Below, piece after piece: positions 11,339 to 20,684 of a stretch of DNA of 64,000 nt. Made by a program: the position numbers and the translations under genes. The stretch covers positions 10,977,077 to 11,041,076 of the forward strand of contig CM033408.1 of assembly GCA_019426215.1 (NCBI GenBank), written 5' to 3'. The DNA is from Buddleja alternifolia (taxonomy: Eukaryota > Streptophyta > Magnoliopsida > Lamiales > Scrophulariaceae). Within the stretch, counting starts at the first letter, position 1. Each line of letters starts with the position of its first letter. The notes under the pieces are model-generated. The model was not told the DNA's origin, searched no databases, and saw only the letters and a list, made by a program, of their open reading frames with translations.

Positions 11339-12897
11339 TCCGAAGACCAGCTTTCAGGCCTAATTTTCAACAAACTAGCCAGAATAGACCAGCATTCACA
11401 ATAGAAACTCAGTTATTTAATCCAGCCACTCAAAAAGTTTTTAAAACCTTTGGCAAAATAGCACTTCCAGTTAGACATAATTTCAAGCTCCCAAAAGATA
11501 CCCCTCATATAACTGAAGAACAGAGTATCTTACTCAATGCTCTATGGGAAGCTCATCCTTCAGCCGGCAAATTAACAGCACTAAATGCACTTTGTTATTA
11601 CTTTGAAAAGGAAAACAAAAATTTTCCATTAGACGAAGCAGCAGTTTATCTTGTTATTAGAGGAGAACCAGTGGGAATTTTTGAAGATTATCAACAAGCA
11701 ATACAAAGCATTCAGAAGGTAGCAAAGGGATACTTGGAGCCCTTTAAACATTTTCATGAAGCAGTAACAGCAGCAAGAAGAATTTTAGGCCCAAATTTTT
11801 ACATACAGCCTAATGCCGAAAATGCAAAGCCCAAAATACTTTCAAAGGGAAAGAGACCCATAAACCCAGATGTAGAAGTACTCGAAGATGACTTAGAGAC
11901 TATAACTAAACAATTTACCAACCTTAACAAATTTTATCAAGACCTTTTAGCCCAGCATCAAAAGTTATCAGCCCATGTAATAAACCCCAGACAAAATGAT
12001 GTTCCTAAGGAGATCAAAAATAAATCCTACCAATTTTTGTCTGTTCGAACTTTTTTTAACCCTTGCCAAACAGTTCTAGCTTTACCTGAAGAAATTCAAA
12101 GTATCATTTGGCAAAAAGCAGAAGATAGCTTTTACAAAAGAATGTTAAAAGTAGCCCAAATTATTATTAATCAGCAGATAGAAGGAATAATTTCAAAGAC
12201 TCGCCTACTACAATGGAAGGGAGAACCTATTCGCCACGAAGGATCATTAAAATTCTACACCCTAAAATATTTTTCATGGCCTAATGTTCATATAGATGTA
12301 TCAGTTTTCAGAGAAGGATGGATAGATGAAGAATTTATCAGCGTTCAAAGGTTATTAGACTATGGTTTCATAGCAAAAATATTTGTATCAGATCCAGTAC
12401 AAGTGACTCATATAGGTCGACATATTTCAGACGCTGTCAATTTTATATTCGAGCAACAAGCAGCAGAAAGTGTCAAGATTGACATAGTATCTCTACCTCC
12501 AATTTGGAACACTACAGGAATAGAAATAGGACATTCATTCTTTTCGATAACAGAGAATTATGAAAAATGGGAACCAATGTCAACATTGTGGAATTGTCCT
12601 GAAGCCATAAATCCTTTAGCCAATATAGAAGAGCTCAAATTAGCTTTGGAAATACGGAGGAAAACGCAGCGACAATATATGATGCCCAATTCAGATTCAG
12701 ACCTCAAGCTTATTTTCCAGGCAATTCATCATAGCATATTTATTCCTGCCAAGAACAGATGCAAGATTCGTCTTACTACTCTAGGAAAAAGAGCAATGAC
12801 AAGTGTAGAATACCCACCAAGATATAATCCTGATATGTATAATCCGGATTCAGAATATAATCCAGATCTAGAAGGAACCAGTCGAGAAACATACTAG
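11275..12897 (+). CDS. Pararetroviral ORF4, viroplasmin/transactivator-like protein
   Basis: An open frame of 540 codons whose start overlaps the end of ORF3 by 64 bases in another frame. The first 45 residues are rich in Gln, Asn, Pro and Arg and look disordered. Residues about 122-172 read as a Caulimovirus viroplasmin-type domain: a Tyr-Leu-Val-Ile strand, Arg-Gly-Glu-Pro-Val-Gly-Ile-Phe, then a helix and a PFKHFHEAVTAARRIL tail, the usual G-I-(Y/F) ... F-x-(S/H)-x-x-E-A pattern. In caulimoviruses this domain belongs to the inclusion-body protein that also reactivates translation of polycistronic RNA. Badnaviruses lack such an ORF, and RTBV has an ORF4 of unknown role in this place. The remaining 370 residues show no motif I recognise, and the last 35 are Tyr-Asn-Pro-Asp repeats. 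The frame is intact. Confidence 0.78.
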   Translation: MAFNDQDNQQTRPPSATYNQIVRRPAFRPNFQQTSQNRPAFTIETQLFNPATQKVFKTFGKIALPVRHNFKLPKDTPHITEEQSILLNALWEAHPSAGKLTALNALCYYFEKENKNFPLDEAAVYLVIRGEPVGIFEDYQQAIQSIQKVAKGYLEPFKHFHEAVTAARRILGPNFYIQPNAENAKPKILSKGKRPINPDVEVLEDDLETITKQFTNLNKFYQDLLAQHQKLSAHVINPRQNDVPKEIKNKSYQFLSVRTFFNPCQTVLALPEEIQSIIWQKAEDSFYKRMLKVAQIIINQQIEGIISKTRLLQWKGEPIRHEGSLKFYTLKYFSWPNVHIDVSVFREGWIDEEFISVQRLLDYGFIAKIFVSDPVQVTHIGRHISDAVNFIFEQQAAESVKIDIVSLPPIWNTTGIEIGHSFFSITENYEKWEPMSTLWNCPEAINPLANIEELKLALEIRRKTQRQYMMPNSDSDLKLIFQAIHHSIFIPAKNRCKIRLTTLGKRAMTSVEYPPRYNPDMYNPDSEYNPDLEGTSRETY

Positions 12898-13242
12898 AAG
12901 ACAAAAGCTTCAACAGTTCAGCAATAATGTTTAGCAGCACCAATAATTCAGCTACAAGACAAACTTCAAGAGACAACATTCAAAGATTCAGCAAAATAAT
13001 GCATCTCCCAGACAAAAGCCATAAATGTATCAGCAGCAAGGACAATAATTTGCAGCAATAATTCAGCTATCAAACAAGGCACTGAATTCAAAGCAACAAT
13101 CTTTAATAATTTCAGCAACTTTTGTACTGTTCACTATTGCCACCTATGTACTTTTTTACTATTAAGATACTGTTTGTAATAATGGCAGTTCGGATGCCAA
13201 ATCTCTCTTCAAATTTTTGTAATTTCTTTCATGTCCGAGGCC

Positions 13243-13250
13243 TATATAAG
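13243..13250 (+). promoter_or_regulatory. TATA box of the presumed pregenomic RNA promoter
   Basis: TATATAAG lies in a GC-richer context (GAGGCCTATATAAGGACC) about 345 bp after the ORF4 stop. A start of transcription would be expected near 13272-13280. A poly(A) signal follows some 90 bp later and a Met-tRNA primer motif about 430 bp later. This spacing is the Caulimoviridae layout, in which the RNA is terminally redundant. Confidence 0.7.
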
Positions 13251-13338
13251 GACCTCATTACTCATATTGTAAACTCGCACCTTGACATTCTCCAACCCAC
13301 ACTTCTTGGTTGCTAGAGAATCTCTCATCTTTTCTTGT

Positions 13339-13344
13339 AATAAA
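13339..13344 (+). promoter_or_regulatory. Poly(A) signal AATAAA in the viral leader
   Basis: AATAAA lies about 65 bases after the expected transcription start. In plant pararetroviruses the signal sits in this redundant region and is bypassed on the first passage. Confidence 0.6.
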
Positions 13345-13629
13345 ATATCTTCTTTGTGTGCAATAATATCTTGTAAGTTTTTATATGTTTTATAATGCAT
13401 AGTGAGTAAACTCCCCCAGGGACGGGATTCCCCTACTATTTAAAAATGTTATAACTCTCTCGTGGTCAAAAAATACCAAAAACATTAAAAATGCTCAAAA
13501 TGATGATGAACAGTAGTAACATTCTACTGTTTCATCTTCTCAAAAATATGTTTCCGCTGTACAAATATTTGTTTTCAATAATATCTGATACTGCTTTGGG
13601 AAGATTTTGTTTACCGTCTCGGTGTTACT

Positions 13630-14284
13630 GGTCGGGAGACAAAATGTGCGGGATAATTCCCCCCAGTGTGCAAGCAAAATGGTATCAGAGCTTGAGTATT
13701 CTGAATATGCTCTGTGGTCGCAGTTTTATCTGATCTTCCACATCAGAAAGGTTTTCTCGAGCTATTTATCAAAACAAGGTTACTGAGTTTTAAAATTGTA
13801 AAATGAATTAAGTTTATAAGTTTAATTTCAAAAGAGTAAGACAGGCACTTCATTTCTGTCCAACGTAAGTCTTCGTTGATGAAGCAACCGGATTTTCGGA
13901 GCAACCCTCTTACTTGAGAATGATAAAATGTGAATTTTAATTCATAATCTAAAAAGTGAACAGTAATCTTATTTAATTTATGTAATTATTTGATTAATAG
14001 CTGTAATTACTTTATTTAATGACGTTTTTCATATATTAGGGATTAAATAAACCAAATTTAAATATTAAAGGACCAAAGGAACTATTCTTAAGAATAAGGG
14101 ACTTGATTTGTAAATCCTTAAAAATGCAACAGTATAAAGGGGTAATAAAGGCGTTACTATTCAGGGATAATTTGGACATTTTCAACCTATTTAGCCGCAA
14201 AAAATAAAAGAAAAAGAAAATCAGACATAAGGGGTCCAATATTGCAACCCCTCTGCAATTGAGGTCTAAAATTGCCATCGTCCC
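13630..14284 (+). repeat. 655-bp direct repeat, copy 1 (contains Met-tRNA primer site)
   Basis: Nearly identical to 16023-16678, with only a few differences seen (for example AGGCACTT against AGGTACTT) and a one-base length change. The match begins at TGGTCGGGAG and ends at ATCGTCCC. It contains the primer site 51 bases from its start, then AT-rich non-coding sequence with repeated phrases such as GGGGTCCAATATTGCAACCC. It may be the pararetroviral leader downstream of the primer site, or part of another retroelement. Copy 1 continues on its left directly from the viral intergenic region. Confidence 0.85.
13681..13692 (+). promoter_or_regulatory. Primer-binding site complementary to initiator Met-tRNA
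   Basis: TGGTATCAGAGC is a perfect 12-base match to the 3' end complement of plant initiator Met-tRNA. In Caulimoviridae this site primes minus-strand DNA and defines base 1 of the genome. The same motif also primes Copia elements, so the site alone does not prove viral origin; the promoter and poly(A) signal upstream support it. An identical copy lies at 16074-16085. Confidence 0.7.
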
Positions 14285-14387
14285 CTTTCACCCAGTTCTC
14301 ATCCCCAAATAGAAAGAAAAAAGAAATTTGATTAGAGCTTTTCAATGAGCATAGCTGAGATTTCTGCAAATGTTTTTTTCAACTTGT

Positions 14388-16022
14388 TCAAGCCAGGTCC
14401 GGTCCCGTGGGCAACGGTTCATAGCCATCGTGGTGCTTCACAATACGAGTGTCCTTGGCCATGGGAACCGGGATACATTTGAGGACAACTCCAACAATCA
14501 AACTTGTAGCTCCAATCAATACACTAACCATCCACAGTTTCCAACTTAATGGCACAGTTCCAGCAAATGTGCCCAAAAATTCGACTATAACAACTTGGAA
14601 ACCAACTGTGGTGACCATCACAATAACGAAAATCCAGCTGCTCAACATGCCCCGGAATATGTTTATCTTCTCCATGTCACGACTGTTGATTTCATTGAAA
14701 ACCTGCCATTTTTATGGGAGATTAATCAGTTTTTGGCAGGAAATAGTATAACATTATGTGGATTCAATGAGAGGTTCTGTAAGATTCAAATCAAAGGAAA
14801 TGGAAAAGAATTCTAGTTATATAAACTGATTTCGTCATTAATCCTCTAGGAAGAGCCACAAACAAGCCATATTTCTGCATGTAGTGGTTCTTAAAGAGTC
14901 CGGAGACATTCATAATTATTCTAGTTATAAGTCTATGAATGATTGTGATTGTCTGGGACTTAAGAGTCTTGGGACCTCAGAATAATCAGTTCAGCGTGTT
15001 CATCACGACACTCATGGATTTTAATACTGTTAATATAACTCAAACAGTATTCTACCTGGCAAAATACAAAGGTATTGAATATGAGGGTGTTAAGGGTCGC
15101 ATTTGACTTAGGACCATTCAGTTTCAAGAGCTGCTTTCCATCAAAGTTCAGCACTCCAAGCACAATCAACTGATAGATACTCTGACCAATTATATTTCTC
15201 CACATAACTCTTGTAATGAAATGAGTATTCCTTCCGACAGGCGGTCGCTTCATCAGTCCATCATGAGGAGGTTCTGTGGCAAGGGCTAATGCACCAAGAG
15301 TGTCCATTATCATGTTCACCCAAAGCAACTGCACAGCAGTGAGTGGTGCAGAACCTGTAGTTGATGCATTTCCAAATCTCTGAGTCGTTGAATATCGAAT
15401 AAAATTTATAGATAAATGAGAAAATTGCTCAGAATTGTATCGTTGGGGTTAAGGCTAACCTGAGACACATGCAGACACAAAGTTTGTCATGAGAGCGACT
15501 ACGTTTACAGTCAGCTGGAATTGAACAAACTTTTGAATGTTGATGTAAACGGAACGACCCCATCTCGCAACGTTCACTATGGTTGTGAAATTATCATCCA
15601 TTATCACCACGTCCGCACTTTCTTTTGCAACCTGGGAGAGAAGTATACATAAAGCAACTTGAACTACTTAAATCACATATTATTTAATATTTCTCGATTA
15701 TATTGAAAGAAGTTAATCGAATTATTTCTTCATTGCATTTAGAAAACTACTCTAGTTGACTGTCAACTGTAACAACGGATACATAATTTTGAGACAGAGG
15801 GAGTATAAAAATACCTACAGCTATTTTCCTGTCACGGAAGGGAAAAGTCTATACATATATAGTATGACAAATATTAATAGATTTCAATAAAACTAGTATG
15901 ATAAATTGGTTTAAGATCAACAATTTAACTTTTTTACTTTGACAAAGGGAGCTATAATTTGGGACAGAGATATACAGACCTCAGTTCCTGCTATGCCCAT
16001 GGCTAGTCCAATATCTGCCTCA
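14388..16022 (-). pseudogene. 3' part of an autoinhibited-type Ca2+-ATPase gene (ACA family), truncated
   Basis: On the minus strand four exons are readable: 16022-15980 (EADIGLAMGIAGTE, the hinge after the GDGxND region), 15631-15460 (AKESADVVIMDDNFTTIV and the fifth transmembrane region), 15354-15056 (LLWVNMIMDTLGALALATEP, transmembrane 6 onward) and 14702-14388 (last helices and a short tail ending at the stop). Introns obey GT-AG and frames join. P2B-type Ca2+-ATPases pump Ca2+ out of the cytosol at plasma membrane, ER or vacuole. The 5' two thirds, with the phosphorylation site DKTGT, are absent: the first exon here is cut at 16022/16023 by the repeat. No frame damage is seen in the remaining exons, so the loss is recent. 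Retained introns rule out an mRNA-derived copy. Confidence 0.9.
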
Positions 16023-16678
16023 TGGTCGGGAGACAAAATGTGCGGGATAATTCCCCCCAGTGTGCAAGCAAAATGGTATCAGAGCTTGAGTATTCTGAAT
16101 ATGCTCTGTGGTCGCAGTTTTATCTGATCTTCCACATCAGAAAGGTTTTCTCGAGCTATTTATCAAAACAAGGTTACTGAGTTTTAAAATTGTAAAATGA
16201 ATTAAGTTTATAAGTTTAATTTCAAAAGAGTAAGACAGGTACTTCATTTCTGTCCAACGTAAGTCTTCGTTGATGAAGCAACCGGATTTTCGGAGCAACC
16301 CTCTTACTTGAGAATGATAAAATGTGAATTTTAATTCATAATCTAAAAAGTGAACAGTAATCTTATTTAATTTATGTAATTATTTGATTAATAGCTGTAA
16401 TTACTTTATTTAATGACGTTTTTCATATATTAGGGATTAAATAAACCAAATTTAAATATTAAAGGACCAAAGGAACTATTCTTAAGAATAAGGGACTTGA
16501 TTTGTAAATCCTTAAAAATGCAACAGTATAAAGGGGTAATAAAGGCGTTACTATTCAGGGATAATTTGGACATTTTCAACCTATTTAGCCGCAAAAAATA
16601 AAAGAAAAAGAAAATCAGACATAAGGGGTCCAATATTGCAACCCCTCTGCAATTGAGGTCTAAAATTGCCATCGTCCC
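16023..16678 (+). repeat. 655-bp direct repeat, copy 2
   Basis: Second copy of 13630-14284, including the primer motif at 16074-16085. On its left it breaks directly into a Ca2+-ATPase exon; on its right it continues into unrelated sequence (GCGTGAAAGAGGGG...). Confidence 0.85.
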
Positions 16679-16764
16679 GCGTGAAAGAGGGGACCAATAT
16701 TCTATTTTATTTTGTTTATCGATTGATTGATTTATTATAATCATCCAATAAAAGGGCTTTTGAA

Positions 16765-16829
16765 GAGGTGTGTGGGTGGTGAGTGGTTTTGGGGTTGGGT
16801 GGGTGGGTGGGTGGGGGGGGGGGCAGGGA
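16765..16829 (+). repeat. G-rich simple repeat (GGGT)n with a long G run
   Basis: A run of TGGG units (16796-16813) merges into eleven consecutive G and then CAGGG. It could form a G-quadruplex on the plus strand. The flanking 16679-16865 shows no gene. Confidence 0.85.
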
Positions 16830-17314
16830 CTAAAGCAGGGTTGAACAAAAGATGACAGTGTAGCGTATATGGATCAAATACATCCTATTGGATTAGATAA
16901 GATATAAGATCCAATCTACAGCATTGATATCACTTGATCCCAAGGTCTGGATTTAACCAATTTTTCAAATTATATAATATTTTTTAATGCTGGTAGGGGC
17001 ATTTTAGTCAACAAAAAGTAACAAACTCATGTAATTATCATGCAGGATCAAAATCAAATCTCTGTTATTGCTCCATAACAGATTCTGCTTCCCAATTCAT
17101 TTTTTATTTCTAATTATAATTTGATCTATTTACAGAAATTATCAATTTCATTACTAGAACGTAAAATCTCTTCGTCATTCATCAATTCTGCTTCCAAATT
17201 CATTTTTTCTTTCGAATCATAATCGCCAATTCATCGTCATCGCGAATTCTGCGTGTTTTCCCTCCATTATCAATAGTTTTTTATTACGTTTTTCATGGGT
17301 GAGATGGATTCAGG

Positions 17315-17933
17315 TAGGGGTGTTCACAAATCAACCGAACCGACCGAGAACCGAACCGAAAATTTCGGTTCGGTTTTTGGTTTTTTTTTTTGTAAATTTC
17401 GGTTTGGAGGTTCGATTTTCGGTTTGGAGGTTCGGTTCGGTCGGTTAACCGAAAAACCGAAAAAAAAAATTATTTTTTTTATTTTTTTATATAGTATAAT
17501 ATAGATAAAAAATTATAAAAAAATGTGTTTCCTAGTGACAACTTATAGGAAAATAAAGAAAATGAATTAAAATTAGTCATAATTAAATTTCAATTATTTA
17601 TTTATATCTAATTTATTTATTTATTTATACCGAAAAATCAAACCGAACTGGTTCACTTGTAAATTTCATTATGTCAATTTTAGTTGGACGTGCTAAACAT
17701 AATTATAAATATATAAATGTATGCCTTCCAAAGAAAAAGTGAACACCAATAGCCAAACAAAAGTAAAAAAAAAAAAAAAAGTTTTTTTTTTTAGTTTCGG
17801 TTTTAACCGAACCGAAAAAAACCGACCCAACCGATCGGTTTTTTAACCGAACCGAACCGATACTGTTCGGTTCGGTTTTCGGTCCAAAATTTCGGTTCGG
17901 TTCGGTTAAAAAACCGACCGATGAACACCCCTA
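17315..17933. mobile_element. hAT-type MITE, 619 bp, with exact 8-bp target duplication
   Basis: Perfect 12-bp terminal inverted repeats (TAGGGGTGTTCA and its complement) are flanked by identical GATTCAGG at 17307-17314 and 17934-17941. The subterminal 100-150 bp on each side are dense in CGGTT/AACCG words that can pair with each other, so the element can fold into a long hairpin. There is no transposase. TIR sequence and 8-bp duplication are those of plant hAT elements. It interrupts the larger TIR element. Confidence 0.9.
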
Positions 17934-18039
17934 GATTCAGGTATGCGTAAACATCATCCATTTCAATTTATGTTATTATCTTCAAAATCGTATGAGTTAC
18001 TGGAATATTAATGTTTATTATATATAGCGACTCGTAACC

Positions 18040-20110
18040 CATTATACATTAAATAGAATTGTGATATACAACAATGAATAAATCAATATAGAATTGGATT
18101 AATTGCATTTGCAAGTAATGTATTGTATATATTAAACAGTAGATTATTCATCATTATATAGTAAACTATAATGGTGATATACAGTATATTGTTCGTTTAC
18201 TTTTTCCAGTAGTGATTTGAACACATTATACAGCGTATTATATTACATTATACAGTTCATACAATAGGGATATACAACATGTGATTGTGCGCTTTCCAAT
18301 AGTCATTTGAATACATTATACAGCATTTTGTATTACATTATACAGTATATTATATAACAATATACAGTACATATAATGATGATATACAGTATACAAATGA
18401 GCCGAACTAAAGAGTGTGGTAAAAGAATTAAGAGTAGTGTGGAGATATCCAAGCATGTTCCTAAGAGGAGAAAATGTGTTGCGTGTGGAAAAGTTGATGG
18501 GCATAATGCGAGAACTTGTCCATCAAAGGAAAAATAGAGATGTTTTTCTATATAGTTTATTACTGTATAATGAAATAATATTCATTGTATAATACATTAT
18601 AATACAATGTGTATTGAAGTGTTATTGAATATATAATGAAGTGGGCCATTTTTTAGAAATTTTTGTATGTCTTTATATTGGTTACTGTATAATGAATTGA
18701 TATTCACTGTATGTTGAAACGTTACTAACTGTATAATGCAGTGTTATTCATTATATAACAATTGTCACAGTGTCTAATGTTCAATTGAGTGTTTTTGTAT
18801 TATACAGTTTTAATGATCTACTGAATAATGAAGTGTTATTCTGACGGAGAGGAAGCAATCAATTGTGTAAAAATTGAAGATCACGTCTTCAAAACTTACA
18901 GATAAATTTGAGCGCACTCAAAGAATTGCAAAAGCAAAGATTTTATTGACAATTATGAATGATAATCCTCCAAAAACTACAAACTGCTGGAATTTAAAGA
19001 AAAGATAGCAAAGGCTCCTATTCTACAAATTGTATAGAATCAAATGATCCAAATGAAAGTTACATTGTAACAAGAACTCATAAATTAAAAAACACCAACA
19101 CTGAAATTTAAAGAAGTCAAACAATAAACCGTAAAATGAAGTGCTATCCTTCGTTCTAACACCAATCTATTGTTTACATTATACTTACACCAATTCATAA
19201 TTTGTGTCCATTATGCGTTGCTCTTATTTTCCCTTTCTATCCCTTTTCTTTTGGGCTTCAGCCTTTTCCACTTCCTTTGATCAACTGATGACGTCGTCTC
19301 TGAATGCATTCAGCTCGAAAGTCAGGATCTTTTCTATATAAAGGCCTCTCAATCTTTTGAGTTTTGTAATTTGTGTTTGCTGCATTGTATAAATAATAAA
19401 GTAATTGTATTATACAGTGTAAGCTAACACATCACACAGTAGTCATAAAAGAACATTACAATATTATTTAAGTTATTACATAGCAAATATTAGTGTATTA
19501 TACACTAAAAAATTAGTATAATGTAGATTGTAAATCACAAATACATAATATCATCATCAATTCCCTTTATCCAATATACAGTAAATAATAAAACAAAGTT
19601 CAGTATATGATTGGTGGTATACAGTGTGGTATTAGTGACATCACAATTAGTGAGGTTAAACCATCATACAGTACCTTATATACCATTATACAGTAGCTTA
19701 TTAATCATTATACAGTATATTCAACGGTGTTATATAGTGTGTTATTAGTGAGATACAAATAGTTATTTGAGAGTATTATACAGCAACTTATAGACAGTTA
19801 TACAGTATGTTATAACACATTATACAGTATGATATATCCAATTATGCAGTATGTGTATACATCATACAGTTAAATTCTTATAAACTATTATACAGTGTCT
19901 TATATATCAGTATACAGTTTCAAACAAACCATTATACAGCGTGAATGTATAAATCATACAGTTAGAATGAACCATCTAATTTAATAATATACAGCATCAA
20001 TTACACAAATATGCAGGCCAAACAAACAAAAACACATTATTGACACAGAAATTCGACAACAACACTGTTTGTAACAAAAATAACATATGATTATACATAA
20101 TACGCTCAAA
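18040..20110. repeat. Dispersed array of TTATACAGT-like words
   Basis: Dozens of degenerate copies of (C)ATTATACAGT, some as TATACAGTAT and some in reverse orientation (ACTGTATAAT), occur at irregular spacings of roughly 15-60 bp, broken by a less repetitive part around 18840-19380. Apart from the short knuckle there is no coding potential. A related array with the word TTATACACT lies at 24205-24955 inside copy B. Confidence 0.8.
18397..18537 (+). pseudogene. C-terminal zinc-knuckle remnant of a Mutator-like transposase
   Basis: A frame of 46 codons ends with a basic stretch, then CVACGKVDGHNARTCP and a stop. The C-x2-C-x5-H-x4-C plus the GHNxRTC phrase is the usual tail of plant MuDR/MULE transposases, where the knuckle more often has four residues before His. 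Nothing of the catalytic DDE domain is recognisable upstream, so this is a relic exon, not a working gene. Its presence is the main reason to call the surrounding element Mutator-like. Confidence 0.55.
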
Positions 20111-20684
20111 CAACAACATAAAAGCGACTGTATAATTGGTTACCATTCCTCCTGGGAGCGTTTTTCGATCTCATATTTGCCAAACAAAACCGGGCTTCTT
20201 GTTTCTGTAATTTAGGTTTTTTTGCGCCGATATTTTACTGTTTTTGAGTGCTTTTTTCTGGCGATAATCGAATGGAATATAGGGTTAATACGATTCTATA
20301 AAATGACTGCGTTAATATTGGCCTGAAATTGAGAGATTGCAGTAGAGATTTTCGTGTGTATCAAATTTGAGAGATTTTAGGGAGATCGTGCCGTTATTTT
20401 TGGCAGGTGGATGCTATATAATTTTGCCATTTTGTCTATTATACCCCTAATCCATCTTTTTCCAAATTTCCTGCTTGTTTCTTGCTTAATTTTGGACTGT
20501 TGGATTTAATGTATCCAATGGTGTATATTGGGTCTTATATCTTATCTAATATAGGGTATGTATTAGATCTTGACTCTATATATATATATATTGGATTAAG
20601 CGAGACTAACTTCATAAGAATGTTGAATACCCATGAATCATTAATATTCTTTCTACCGTATATAACTTGATGCTTTTCAGACTA

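Larger units (their letters stand above)
12898..13629 (+). other. Pararetroviral intergenic region and RNA leader
   Basis: There is no gene here. The first 230 bases after ORF4 are CA- and AG-rich with repeated CAGCA words, followed by the promoter, transcript start region and poly(A) signal. From about 13398 several very short upstream ORFs follow (ATG at 13398, 13446, 13491, 13501), as is common in pararetroviral leaders. I see no tRNA or other stable RNA gene. Confidence 0.65.
5174..13692 (+). mobile_element. Endogenous pararetrovirus, near-complete genome
   Basis: About 8.5 kb of Caulimoviridae-type genome in one direction: ORF1, ORF2, ORF3, ORF4, then a TATA box, a poly(A) signal and a Met-tRNA primer-binding motif, which is the order of a pregenomic RNA template. 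The first 50-80 bases (5174-5251) are AT-rich and precede ORF1. The 3' limit is uncertain: the leader may continue to 14284, the end of the direct repeat. ORF3 has one frameshift and one nonsense codon, ORF1 has one frameshift, and ORF2 and ORF4 are open. No integrase gene and no LTR are present. Codon use is strongly A/T-rich, unlike the host exons. Confidence 0.93.
16866..20580 (+). mobile_element. Long TIR element (probable Mutator-like), copy A
   Basis: The left end TATATGGATCAAATACATCC and the right end, read in reverse complement as TATAGAGTCAAGATCTAATACATACC, continue into a shared TTAGATAAGATATAAGA(C/T)CCAAT. This gives imperfect terminal inverted repeats of about 55 bp. The same two ends flank 23563-25562. 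The interior is AT-rich, holds a later hAT insertion and a long array of TTATACAGT-like words, and keeps a zinc-knuckle remnant typical of Mutator-like transposases. No target duplication is clear; the right flank is a TA repeat. Family assignment rests on the knuckle and is inference. Confidence 0.6.

Noticed and set aside
11008..11373. Minus-strand ORF across the ORF3/ORF4 overlap
   Set aside because: Antisense shadow of two overlapping viral frames; no independent signal.
434..13692. A replication-competent endogenous virus
   Set aside because: Every ORF3 copy has at least one break in this window and ORF1 is shifted. No claim of activity is supported.
13681..13692. A tRNA gene at the Met-tRNA-like motif (also 16074 and 50509)
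   Set aside because: Only the 12-base primer complement is present, with no D, anticodon or T arm around it.
14036..14278. Antisense ORFs in the 655-bp repeats (also 16430-16744)
   Set aside because: Low-complexity, no homology recognised; present only because the repeat is AT-rich with few stops in that frame.
13630..14284. Reading the 655-bp direct repeats as LTRs of one retrotransposon
   Set aside because: The primer site lies inside the repeat rather than after it, the unit does not end in CA, no target duplication is visible, and the interior is an ACA gene fragment in antisense. Kept as a direct repeat of uncertain origin.
18040..20110. Regularly recurring short words resembling a CRISPR-like or satellite array
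   Set aside because: Spacing and orientation are irregular, units are degenerate and the genome is plant nuclear. Described as a dispersed word array inside a transposon.
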